Part shown: one piece after another, positions 25,626 through 32,957 of the stretch
Layout of the letters: each line of letters begins with the position of its first letter
Position numbering within the stretch: the first letter of the stretch is position 1
Assembly (NCBI GenBank): GCA_036308445.1
Contig: JAXJVS010000176.1
Coordinates: forward strand, 1 to 36,452
Direction: 5' to 3'
Length of the DNA: 36,452 nucleotides
From: MGBC113645 sp036308445
Lineage (GTDB): Bacteria; Bacillota_I; Bacilli_A; Erysipelotrichales; Coprobacillaceae
The notes under the pieces: generated by a model
Seen by the model: only the letters and a program-made list of their open reading frames with translations
Database searches by the model: none
Told to the model about the DNA's origin: nothing
Program-made: the position numbers and the translations under genes

Positions 25626-25631
25626 TATAAT
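25626..25631 (+). promoter_or_regulatory. -10 element of the LytTR regulator gene
   Basis: TATAAT 28 bp before the ATG at 25659. No -35 at normal spacing, which fits activation through the upstream direct repeats. Confidence 0.4.
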
Positions 25632-25658
25632 GATATTAATATACAAGGACGTGGTAAA

Positions 25659-26366
25659 ATGCTTAAAATTTGTTTATGTGATGACAATCCTATACATATG
25701 CAAAAAACAACTTCAATCATTTATAAAGAACTAAGTTCTCGAGATATAAGTTACTCTCTTCATGAATATTCAACTTTAGAACAACTTAATGAAATATTAG
25801 ATAAAAATACTTTTAGATTTGATTTAGTATTATTAGACGTTGATTTTAATGGCAAAACAAGTATTCCTCTTGCTAAAAAAATCAATAAAATTTCTCCAGG
25901 TAGCTATATTATTTATATATCTAATTACTTAACTTATGTTAAAGATATTTTTGATACAGATTTTATATACTACATAATAAAAGATGAACTAGAAACAAGA
26001 TTTCCTAATGCTTTAGATAAAACTTTATCATTCTTAGAAAATCAACCTAAACTAAAAATCCAAAAGAAAAACAAGATTTTTATTTTAAACCAAAATGATA
26101 TTATGTATTTTGAAAGAGATTTAAGAGTTACTCATATTGTTTTAAAAGATAGAACAATCACTATAACAGAGCGTTTAGATGATCTAATTGATAGATTAGA
26201 TCTCAAACACTTTATTAGATGTCATAGAAGTTATATTGTAAATGTTTTATATCTCCATGAATATAGCTATAATAGTTTAATAATGAAAAATGATTATACT
26301 ATACCTATAAGTAGAAAATATCAAAATGAAATGAAGGCTTTTTTATTAAATTATAATGAAGAATAA
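25659..26366 (+). CDS. LytTR-family response regulator (AgrA/ComE-like)
   Basis: A cytoplasmic DNA-binding regulator of 235 aa. The receiver domain (1-125) has the acidic pair D8-D9 in CLCDDNP, the phospho-acceptor D60 in LVLLD and K108. The LytTR domain (about 133-233) includes IMYFERDLRVTHIV and FIRCHRSYIVNV. An in-frame ATG 12 codons upstream is set aside, because the receiver begins MLKICLCDDN and AAGGA precedes this ATG. It is transcribed divergently from the two AgrC-like genes, so they form one signalling system. No agrB/agrD or peptide-export gene is in the window. Target genes are unknown. Confidence 0.92.
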   Translation: MLKICLCDDNPIHMQKTTSIIYKELSSRDISYSLHEYSTLEQLNEILDKNTFRFDLVLLDVDFNGKTSIPLAKKINKISPGSYIIYISNYLTYVKDIFDTDFIYYIIKDELETRFPNALDKTLSFLENQPKLKIQKKNKIFILNQNDIMYFERDLRVTHIVLKDRTITITERLDDLIDRLDLKHFIRCHRSYIVNVLYLHEYSYNSLIMKNDYTIPISRKYQNEMKAFLLNYNEE

Positions 26367-26389
26367 GGGATGATTAATCCCTTATTTTT
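26362..26389 (+). terminator. Terminator of the LytTR regulator gene
   Basis: A perfect 10-bp stem (26362-26371 with 26377-26386), a 5-nt loop and a T run on the plus strand. The convergent 128-aa gene ends inside it but has a poor T run on its side. Confidence 0.75.
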
Positions 26390-26760
26390 ACTATTAAATG
26401 ATTTTTTTTCATTATTATTTGAGATATTGGTAAAGCTAAAGGATAACTACATCGGTTATCTCCGACATCTAGATTAGGTATTTTCACAAATTGTTTAAAT
26501 ATTTGCATAAATGGTAATTCTATAAAGCTATATTTTGCTTTTCCTTCTATCTCTTTAAATACAAAATGATATTGCTGATATTCAAGTTCAAAAGATACAT
26601 CAACATGAAAAGTCTGATTTTGATATTGCATTAAAGCTTTTAAAAAAATTTTATTTTCGATAGTTAAAGAACTCTCTAAGATATGAAAACCATATTCTTC
26701 CAAATATGGTTTTAATGCAAACAATAAACATGTTTTTAATTCTTCTTCTTTAATAATCAT
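26374..26760 (-). CDS. Hypothetical protein
   Basis: Not recognised. 128 aa with no signal peptide, membrane helix or cysteine motif (two scattered cysteines). It reads as alternating strands and helices: LLFALKPYLEEYGFHILES, then FHVDVSFELEYQQYHFVF, so a small alpha/beta soluble protein is likely. A GAGGTG site lies 6 nt before the ATG. It follows the asparaginase gene by 35 bp on the same strand with no obvious terminator between, so the two are probably co-transcribed; this gives no firm clue to function. Confidence 0.7.
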   Translation of the reverse strand: MIIKEEELKTCLLFALKPYLEEYGFHILESSLTIENKIFLKALMQYQNQTFHVDVSFELEYQQYHFVFKEIEGKAKYSFIELPFMQIFKQFVKIPNLDVGDNRCSYPLALPISQIIMKKNHLIVKIRD

Positions 26761-26795
26761 GAATTCACCTCAATGATTATATGATAAAGATAATA

Positions 26796-27773
26796 TTAAT
26801 ATAACTCAAAAATTCTTCTTATCTCTTTGATATCATTTGTTTTAGTAAGAGCAAGCATTAATAATACTCTTGCTTTTTGACCCGATAAAGTATTTGCAGA
26901 GATACATAAATCATGGGGATCAAAAACACAATCATTAAAAACGATTCCTTGTGGTACTCTAGAAGAACGAACAAAAACAATTCCTTTTTGAGATAATTCT
27001 TCTATAGCTTTTAACCATTTTTTATTATAATTTCCATTACCCGAACCCACAATAACAATACCTTTATGTGTCTGAGCTAAAAAATAAAGAATAGATTCAT
27101 CAGCCCCAGCATAGAAATAAGCAATTCCTACAGCTGGAAGTTGACTCTGAATTCCTGCAAACATCGAAGATACAGTATGATGCTTAAAAGTATTAGAAAA
27201 GAAATAAACTTGATCATCCTGCATATACCCCAAACATCCAAATGATTTTTGATCAAAAGCATCAATCTTATAATTATTAACTTTTTGAATATCACGTCCA
27301 GAATAAATAGTATTAGAAAATAATCCCATTACACCTTTACCAAAAGCATCTGGATGTGATGCTAATGCAACAGCCTGGTATAAATTATATGGACCATCAG
27401 CACTTGTTGCTGTAGCTGGTCTCATTGCACCAGTAATAACTACTGGTTTTTGAGTATTCAAGGTTAATGTTAAATAATAAGCTGTTTCTTCAATAACATC
27501 TGTACCATGAGTTACAACTATCCCATCTACATTAACATCCATAACTAATTCATTAATTTTATTAGATAAAACAATCCAGTCACTTTCCGTAATCTCATTA
27601 CTATCTACATTAAATAACTGATACGCTTTAATATTTGCTATTTTTTTAATCACAGGAATTGTTTCAATAATATTTTCTACACTTATTTCACCAGCCTGAT
27701 ATGAAACTGTTTTACCATTTTCACCAGTACCAGCAATTGTTCCTCCAGTCGCTACTATCGCAATATTTTTCAT
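26796..27773 (-). CDS. L-asparaginase, AnsB-type without signal peptide
   Basis: Hydrolyses asparagine to aspartate and ammonia. The 325-aa protein has the catalytic Thr12 in ATGGTIAGTG and the second triad in THGTD (88-92), plus SADGPYNLYQAV and RSSRVPQG segments that follow E. coli AnsB closely. It starts directly with MKNIAIVATGGT, so there is no export signal and the enzyme should be cytoplasmic. ATG 27771-27773 is chosen from three in-frame ATGs because AAAGG lies 9 nt upstream. It is probably co-transcribed with the 128-aa gene. It works against AsnB, encoded nearby. Confidence 0.92.
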   Translation of the reverse strand: MKNIAIVATGGTIAGTGENGKTVSYQAGEISVENIIETIPVIKKIANIKAYQLFNVDSNEITESDWIVLSNKINELVMDVNVDGIVVTHGTDVIEETAYYLTLTLNTQKPVVITGAMRPATATSADGPYNLYQAVALASHPDAFGKGVMGLFSNTIYSGRDIQKVNNYKIDAFDQKSFGCLGYMQDDQVYFFSNTFKHHTVSSMFAGIQSQLPAVGIAYFYAGADESILYFLAQTHKGIVIVGSGNGNYNKKWLKAIEELSQKGIVFVRSSRVPQGIVFNDCVFDPHDLCISANTLSGQKARVLLMLALTKTNDIKEIRRIFELY

Positions 27774-27824
27774 AAACATCATCCTTTCTAAGCTATTTTA
27801 TCATTACTTCCATATTTCTACAAT

Positions 27825-27861
27825 CAAAAAAGAATTGTAATCAATTCTAGACTACAATTCT
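27825..27861 (-). terminator. Terminator of the MBL-phosphatase-reductase operon
   Basis: A perfect 9-bp stem (27853-27861 with 27831-27839), a 13-nt loop and a T run on the minus strand, overlapping the reductase stop codon. Confidence 0.8.
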
Positions 27862-28846
27862 AATTGTTTTGAGCCATAACTCCTACTAATTCATGAGGTT
27901 TATATAATTCTTCTAAATATATCTTTTCCTCGTCAGTTAATTCTAATTCGACTGCTTTTATAGCACCATCTATATGATACTTTTTAGTAGCACCTACTAC
28001 AGGTGAAGCAACTTTACTCATTAACCATGACAAAGATATTTCTGTCATTGATACTTTCTTTTGAGCTGCTAATTGTTCTACTCTTTGAATAATAGGTAAA
28101 TCATTGTCTATAGAAGCATCATATTTCCCTTTAGCAAAGCTATCTTCCTTCATACGCTTAGATAACTCACCTGGATGTTTTGCTAGTCTACCACTTGCTA
28201 AAGCGCTATATGGAGTCATTGCAATATTCTCTTCTTTACAATATTTAGCCATTTCTCTTTCTTCTTCTCTAAAGATTAAATTATAATGCCCTTGAATAGA
28301 GATAAACTGATGCCAACCATGACTTTTTGCAACACTATTTGCTATCGCTAATTGATAAGCAAAACAGTTAGAAACACCAATATATCTAATCTTACCACTA
28401 TTTATCATATCATTTAAGATTTCCATTGTTTCTTCTATAGGAGTATGATAATCCCACATATGTAAAATATATAAATCAATATAATCCATATCTAACCTTT
28501 GCAGACTATCATTAATACATTTTTCTATATGTTCTCTAGCTGTTATTCCCTTATTAATTTGTTCTAATGTTCTAGGTGTATATTTAGTTGCGATCACTAC
28601 ATCTTCCCTATCTACATATTCTTTAATTGCTCTGCCTAGAAAGATTTCACTAGTTCCGCCTTGGTAAGCCATAGCTGTATCAAAAAAATTAATTCCCTTA
28701 TCTAAAGCATACTTAATAATTTCTTTAGATTCTTGATATGGTAATGTCCATGAATGCATTCCTCTTTGAGCTTCACCAAATCCCATGCATCCTAAACATA
28801 CCTTTGATACTTTTAAATCAGAATTTCCAAGTTGTATATATTTCAT
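27860..28846 (-). CDS. Aldo/keto reductase
   Basis: NAD(P)H-dependent oxidoreductase with a TIM-barrel fold, cytoplasmic, 328 aa. The catalytic tetrad is visible: D56 in FFDTAMAY, Y61, K88 in VVIATKY and H129 in LYILHMWDYH. VVGATKKYHID in the C-terminal third fits the cofactor-binding region. Pattern and length are those of the YghZ/MocA-like AKRs; the substrate cannot be assigned. Its TAGGAGG ribosome site contains the stop codon of the upstream phosphatase gene. Third gene of the MBL-fold operon. Confidence 0.93.
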   Translation of the reverse strand: MKYIQLGNSDLKVSKVCLGCMGFGEAQRGMHSWTLPYQESKEIIKYALDKGINFFDTAMAYQGGTSEIFLGRAIKEYVDREDVVIATKYTPRTLEQINKGITAREHIEKCINDSLQRLDMDYIDLYILHMWDYHTPIEETMEILNDMINSGKIRYIGVSNCFAYQLAIANSVAKSHGWHQFISIQGHYNLIFREEEREMAKYCKEENIAMTPYSALASGRLAKHPGELSKRMKEDSFAKGKYDASIDNDLPIIQRVEQLAAQKKVSMTEISLSWLMSKVASPVVGATKKYHIDGAIKAVELELTDEEKIYLEELYKPHELVGVMAQNN

Positions 28847-28855
28847 TATATCCTC

Positions 28856-29428
28856 CTAAATATGATGTCTTATAACATCCACTAAAGTAAATTTCTTATC
28901 CTCGTATTCATAAATAAATATACAGCAATTACCAAAACCCTTTTTTAACTCTTCCATAGGATCTTGCCAATGCTTTAAAAAATTAAAACAAGCACCACCA
29001 TGAGAAACAACTAATACATAATTATGATTATCTTTCTCCATAATTCCAGTTAAAGTTTCAACCATTCTTAAACGTGTTGTATTAGAAGATTCTCCACCAA
29101 ATTGTAAATAATATGTTTCACATTCTTTAGGATCATTATTCGCCAGTCTATCACTTTCACCTTCTAATTCTCCATAAAAGTTTTCTTTTAATCCTTTTAA
29201 TCGAATATAAGGTAAATCTGTAATAATCTCTAATGTATCACTACATCTTTCACTAGTAGAACAATAGGCATAATCAAATTGTATATCATTATCCTCAAAA
29301 TATTTTCTTGCAGCATTTGCCTGCTTCTTTCCTAATTCCGTTAATGGAGAATCACACCAACCTTGAATTTTATGTTGACTATTAAACAAAGTTTCTCCAT
29401 GTCTCATTAGATATAATCTTTTTTTCAT
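28856..29428 (-). CDS. Histidine phosphatase family protein
   Basis: A 190-aa phosphoglycerate-mutase-like phosphatase. The phospho-acceptor His10 is in LMRHGET, with the second catalytic His143 in VVSHGGA; NSQHKIQGWCDSPLTELG is the usual family continuation. The substrate is unknown; small-molecule phosphatases such as alpha-ribazole or sugar-phosphate phosphatases share this pattern. The ATG overlaps the stop of the MBL gene as ATGA, so translation is coupled. Cytoplasmic. Confidence 0.9.
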   Translation of the reverse strand: MKKRLYLMRHGETLFNSQHKIQGWCDSPLTELGKKQANAARKYFEDNDIQFDYAYCSTSERCSDTLEIITDLPYIRLKGLKENFYGELEGESDRLANNDPKECETYYLQFGGESSNTTRLRMVETLTGIMEKDNHNYVLVVSHGGACFNFLKHWQDPMEELKKGFGNCCIFIYEYEDKKFTLVDVIRHHI

Positions 29429-30231
29429 AATATATATTTTTCTCCTGGAGCCAAAACTTTTATTCTCTCTGGATTCACAACCCTATTATATAAATCTTCT
29501 GGATTACCATTAAAAGGAGTCATATAAGGAGCATCTACACATCCCCAATGAATACAGATTAAATCTGCATTTGGATATGCATTAGCTAGCTTAATAGCAC
29601 CCTCTAGCGTAATATGCCACTCATTATCTGCAAAATCAAACAATATTACATCTGGTTCCTTCATCTTCAAATGTTCTTCAATTAGCTTAGAATCACCAGG
29701 CAACCAGATAGTCCCATCTTGAGTTTCAAGCCAATAACCACAATAATCTTCTACTTTCCATTCTCTGTAATTATATTTAGAAGAACCATTTTGCCAATTA
29801 TGTACAGCTTTTGTAAGGGTAATACTAATATTTTTAATACTAAATCTATCATTAATATTATGACCTTCTCCGGGAATATTTTCTTCATTCATTACTTCTG
29901 CAACATAACATGGAGCATGATAAGAATCACAAACTTTTAATACATCTCTACATGTAGCTCTACTAAAATGATCATTATCTATATGCGTAATTAATATTCC
30001 ATCCAAATGAGGTATATCTTTTGGTATAATCGGCATATCAATCAATAGTGGCATATCAAATCCTTCTAATAATGGATCAATCATAACATTCGTACCATGA
30101 CTATTAATCATAATACTTGCATTTCCTAACCATCTTATTTCTGTATTATTATGGTTATCAAATGCTTCATTTTCTACAAACATAGTATCAGGGGCTAAAG
30201 CTTGTCCTTTTTCATTTTTTATAATTTTCAT
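29425..30231 (-). CDS. MBL-fold metal-dependent hydrolase (UlaG-like)
   Basis: Metallo-beta-lactamase-fold hydrolase of 268 aa. The metal motif is THIDNDHF (H83, D85, D87, H88), a variant of HxHxDH common in UlaG/RomA-like proteins. Other conserved points are WLGNASI near 34-40, IDPLL at 51-55, WLPGDSK and the late CIHWGC. The substrate is unknown. First gene of a three-gene operon with the phosphatase and aldo/keto reductase; GGAGG lies 8 nt before the ATG. A TetR regulator gene lies directly upstream on the same strand and may control it. Confidence 0.88.
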   Translation of the reverse strand: MKIIKNEKGQALAPDTMFVENEAFDNHNNTEIRWLGNASIMINSHGTNVMIDPLLEGFDMPLLIDMPIIPKDIPHLDGILITHIDNDHFSRATCRDVLKVCDSYHAPCYVAEVMNEENIPGEGHNINDRFSIKNISITLTKAVHNWQNGSSKYNYREWKVEDYCGYWLETQDGTIWLPGDSKLIEEHLKMKEPDVILFDFADNEWHITLEGAIKLANAYPNADLICIHWGCVDAPYMTPFNGNPEDLYNRVVNPERIKVLAPGEKYIL

Positions 30232-30255
30232 AGTATCATCCTCCTCGTCATCTAT

Positions 30256-30283
30256 ATTGTATCATAGAAAAAACAGACATCAA
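30256..30283 (-). promoter_or_regulatory. Promoter of the MBL-phosphatase-reductase operon
   Basis: On the minus strand TTGATG (30278-30283), 16 bp, TACAAT (30256-30261) with a TGA extended -10. No clear palindromic TetR site overlaps it. Confidence 0.5.
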
Positions 30284-30302
30284 TTTACAATGAATAATGC
30301 CT

Positions 30303-30337
30303 GTCAAAAAATTGACTTTTTAATCAAAATGTCAATT
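30303..30337 (-). terminator. Terminator of the TetR regulator gene
   Basis: A 7-bp outer stem (30331-30337 with 30310-30316) with an inner T4/A4 pairing and a T run on the minus strand. The same inverted repeat could alternatively be an operator. Confidence 0.55.
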
Positions 30338-30901
30338 ATGATATGGATTACCATGTTCTCCCTCTTCAAATAACTTATCCATACCTATTCCTCTCATCTT
30401 AGTAATCATATCAGCTATTTCTTGAGCACTTACAGGCATATCTGATAATATCCAAGACAAAGTCATACTCGTAGATGCATTAGCATGATATTCAGTCGCA
30501 AACTTTAAAGCATCACTCATTTTTTCCTTCCCGTAAAGCTTTTGATGCCATTTTAAATCAAATTCTTTACAATGATCAAAAATATAATCTTTTAAGCAAT
30601 TCTGCCCTTCCATCAAACAAGCTTGCTTCATAAACTTATGATATTTCTTCATATTTTCAAATGAAACTAACAATGATTCTCTAAAATTTATATTCATATT
30701 ACTATCATTATAATCAGGGATAATCTTAGTTAAATAGATATATTGAATTAAATCATTCTTATCTTCAAAATGATTATAAAATGTCTGTCTGCTCACACCT
30801 GTATATTCCAATAATTGTTTAATTGTAATATTTTCTAACGATCTTGTTTCTACCATTGTCAACAAGCCATTTACCAGTATTTCCTTTATATTAATTGCCA
30901 T
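30332..30901 (-). CDS. TetR/AcrR family transcriptional regulator
   Basis: A DNA-binding regulator of 189 aa. The N-terminal helix-turn-helix (about 25-46) reads TIKQLLEYTGVSRQTFYNHF, the TetR signature. The C-terminal ligand domain (60-180) is helical, and its pattern resembles the DhaS-like TetR_C group; the ligand is unknown. AAAGGAG lies upstream of the ATG. The neighbouring MBL-phosphatase-reductase operon on the same strand is the likeliest target, with autoregulation also common in this family. Confidence 0.92.
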   Translation of the reverse strand: MAINIKEILVNGLLTMVETRSLENITIKQLLEYTGVSRQTFYNHFEDKNDLIQYIYLTKIIPDYNDSNMNINFRESLLVSFENMKKYHKFMKQACLMEGQNCLKDYIFDHCKEFDLKWHQKLYGKEKMSDALKFATEYHANASTSMTLSWILSDMPVSAQEIADMITKMRGIGMDKLFEEGEHGNPYHN

Positions 30902-30920
30902 AATTCTTCTCCTTTATATC

Positions 30921-30929
30921 ATTGTATCA
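30921..30929 (-). promoter_or_regulatory. Extended -10 promoter of the TetR regulator gene
   Basis: TGA-TACAAT on the minus strand (TACAAT at 30921-30926), with a weak TTTATA 18 bp further upstream as -35. Confidence 0.4.
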
Positions 30930-30979
30930 TTATTTATTTCTTTTTATAAACAATTAATATCTTTTCTTTACATTTATAT

Positions 30980-31023
30980 AATGTCCACATTTTATTCACT
31001 GATAAGCAATAAAAGTGGACATT
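30980..31023. repeat. Long inverted repeat between tetR and the 228-aa gene
   Basis: Arms of 16-17 bp (30980-30996 and 31008-31023) pair fully except for one bulged A, around an 11-nt loop. It lies just past the 31041 gene stop. The following minus strand is not T-rich, so it may be a weak terminator, a processed RNA end or a regulator site. Confidence 0.7.
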
Positions 31024-31040
31024 ATTCTAACTAACTTATT

Positions 31041-31727
31041 TTAGCTTTCTTTCACCATTTTTCTTACTCTTTCTAATTCATATTCAAAAGCCTGTGTATA
31101 AAACTCAGATTTTAAATATTCTTCATGTATCTTTACTACTTCTTTATAAATAGGATGATTATCATCATAAGGCTTATTATGTTTTAATAAATACATTAAA
31201 TGATCAAAATCATCCTTAATAACAACTTCATCGACACAGTCTAATTGTACTGCCATATGAAATTCTAATACATTCTGATCACTTATCTGTAAGTTTTTCC
31301 TATTTAGATATACTATCTTTTTTAAATCTGAATCTTTTACAATATAACGATCAAAAATTTCATCTTTAGAATCACATACAATACACAAATTATATTGAAT
31401 CTTATATTCTATTTCATGAGTACAGCTTTTCTTTTTTGTTTTTAAAGATAAAAAAAGAACTAAATCTTCAAAGATATCATTAATATAAAAGTCAAATTCC
31501 TCTTCATAACCATCTCTTTCAATCGTCTTTAAGTCATATAGTACAGTTCTGTTATCTTCAAAATGCTCTTCATTAGATATCTCCGTTTTTTCTAAATCAT
31601 GAAAAGCTAAAAGCCTATCAAGTAAAATCGTTCTAACATGTTCATCGCAATCAAGCAAATAACACAAAAAACCAAAATAATTAAAACTTTCTACTTTTTC
31701 TACAATTTCTTTTTTCACTATTTCCAT
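31041..31727 (-). CDS. Hypothetical protein
   Basis: Not recognised. A soluble, acidic protein of 228 aa without signal peptide or membrane helix. The C-terminal half is helical and charged (DDNHPIYKEVVKIHEEYLKS, then YELERVRKMVKES). A central segment (EYKIQYNLCIVCDSKDEIFD) reads as beta strands. The layout faintly recalls Rpn/PD-(D/E)XK-like proteins, but I cannot see a DxK nuclease motif, so no function is given. An AAAGGAGG site lies before the ATG. It sits alone beside a degraded region, with a 25-bp palindrome 80 bp upstream. Confidence 0.7.
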   Translation of the reverse strand: MEIVKKEIVEKVESFNYFGFLCYLLDCDEHVRTILLDRLLAFHDLEKTEISNEEHFEDNRTVLYDLKTIERDGYEEEFDFYINDIFEDLVLFLSLKTKKKSCTHEIEYKIQYNLCIVCDSKDEIFDRYIVKDSDLKKIVYLNRKNLQISDQNVLEFHMAVQLDCVDEVVIKDDFDHLMYLLKHNKPYDDNHPIYKEVVKIHEEYLKSEFYTQAFEYELERVRKMVKES

Positions 31728-31806
31728 ATTTTTTTCCTCCTTTAAAATAGTCTATATTTATATATTCTTTTCAAAAGAGGTTTTTTTCTTTTTTCCATTT
31801 TCATTT

Positions 31807-31831
31807 TTTTCATATTTTCAAAATATGAAAA
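31807..31831. repeat. 25-bp near-perfect palindrome upstream of the 228-aa gene
   Basis: Two 12-bp arms (31807-31818 and 31820-31831) are perfect reverse complements around a single C. With a one-base centre it is a poor RNA hairpin and looks more like a site for a dimeric DNA-binding protein. Confidence 0.6.
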
Positions 31832-31866
31832 TCCTTCCAGTTCTACTATTATGTTTAATTTATTAT

Positions 31867-32320
31867 TCATCCCATCTCTATATCATTATATTCTTCATCA
31901 TGATTTATCTTTAAATAATGTGAAGCATATAGACTAATCCTATTGTCTTCTAATTCAATAGGATTGTAAGGTTTAGAAATATAATATTTTTTTATCTTTT
32001 CTTCATTAATTCAATATATACTTCAAACATATCCACTTCAAAAAATAGTTTTTGATCTTTTTCCTTCAATAACCTTATATTCTTAGTTAATATGTATATT
32101 GTCCATTCTTTTCACTTCACTAAAATGAAGATGCATTATATAAACAAAAGAATTCACTATCATATCTAGCTGTTCTTAAAAATCAACATCAAAAATATAA
32201 GTCATACACATTTTTTCATATTAATTGACAAGTCCATCATGTATTCAATCTCTTTAGCATACTTATCATAATTCTTGTAATCTATACTATATTACTCACA
32301 ATAACTAAGAAGTACTATAC
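31867..32320 (-). pseudogene. Decayed coding sequence, family not certain
   Basis: Minus-strand stretches in different frames read like protein but have frequent stops: one at 31867-31995 contains KKYYISKPYNPIELEDNR, and others further upstream contain DKYAKEIEYMMDLSINM and MIVNSFVYIMHLHFSEVK. The KPYNPIEL phrase resembles the end of an OmpR-type receiver domain, but without more sequence this is weak. No intact ORF or ribosome site. I read the region as a gene in an advanced state of decay. Confidence 0.35.
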
Positions 32321-32597
32321 TTATAACATCAATATATTTGTGAGTTGTTATAATTTTTAATCTTTTAATTTATCTTTATAATCTTCATTTGACTATAGAC
32401 TCACTAAAAATGCTCAACAAAATTTTCAAAACAATCTTTTATCATCATTATTCACTCTCTAACTTATATATAAAATCAGTATACAAAATATTATTGATTG
32501 TACAAAAAAGATTCAATAAATCGAATCCCTTACTTAACTTTTGTGATAGTCACTTTACAATCAAGGCCAGCTTTTACATTATATTTATCTTTAAAAC

Positions 32598-32781
32598 TTT
32601 CTTGAGTGAAGTCGCTACTGCTGATAAACCAATACCTGTCTTTTGTTGGTTCAATCAATGTTGTTTCTGAATGGATTGCTCCTTAGCTTAGCAACCAAAT
32701 CTGCTTTTAAATCATTTTATTCAATTTGATCAATGATATATTTCCAACCATATCAACAAATCCTTCTTTTATATCTGCCAT
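32598..32781 (-). pseudogene. Remnant of cysteine synthase
   Basis: Minus strand. The ATG at 32779-32781 has AGAGGGG 6 nt upstream and opens MADIKEGFVDMVGNISLIKL, then stops after 24 codons. This matches the cysteine synthase start (VGNTPLIKLN). In another frame TTLIEPT follows, and after a net 5-nt loss in place of SGN, TGIGLSAVATSLKK (32598-32639). These are consecutive parts of the conserved EPTSGNTGIGLA block. The roughly 45 residues normally between, and everything after, are missing, including the PLP lysine region. The promoter at 32833-32861 is intact. Confidence 0.75.
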
Positions 32782-32807
32782 AAACAGCCCCTCTTTCATA
32801 TCTGTTA

Positions 32808-32861
32808 TATCCTATCAGATTGGTAAGATATAACTATAATAGACCTCCTCCAATATGTCAA
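32808..32861 (-). promoter_or_regulatory. Promoter and operator-like palindrome of the cysteine synthase remnant
   Basis: On the minus strand TTGACA (32856-32861), 17 bp, TATAGT (32833-32838), close to consensus. At the predicted start lies an imperfect palindrome (32808-32825, TACCAATC / GATAGGATA). Position and shape fit an Rrf2/CymR-like repressor site for cysteine genes; that is an inference. Confidence 0.6.
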
Positions 32862-32924
32862 AAATCAGATAACTTTTTTGAAACGCTTAATATCGAACAT
32901 TCGCTGATTAAACATCTATAAATA

Positions 32925-32956
32925 ATAAAAAAAGAATAATCATTACGATTATCCTT
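32925..32956 (-). terminator. Terminator of glpK
   Basis: A 10-bp stem (32947-32956 with 32932-32941, one G-U pair), a 5-nt loop and a T run on the minus strand, 1 bp past the glpK stop. Confidence 0.85.
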
Positions 32957-32957
32957 C

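Noticed and set aside
31041..31727. Rpn-like nuclease assignment for the 228-aa protein
   Set aside because: Only a vague layout similarity; no catalytic D...ExK pattern could be placed.
32389..32670. 93-codon plus-strand ORF
   Set aside because: No ribosome site, and its right end is antisense to the recognisable cysteine synthase remnant on the minus strand.
32877..32892. Possible catabolite-response element (GAAACGCTT core)
   Set aside because: One base short of the usual spacing, not palindromic enough, and downstream of the glpK terminator, where it would control only the decayed gene.
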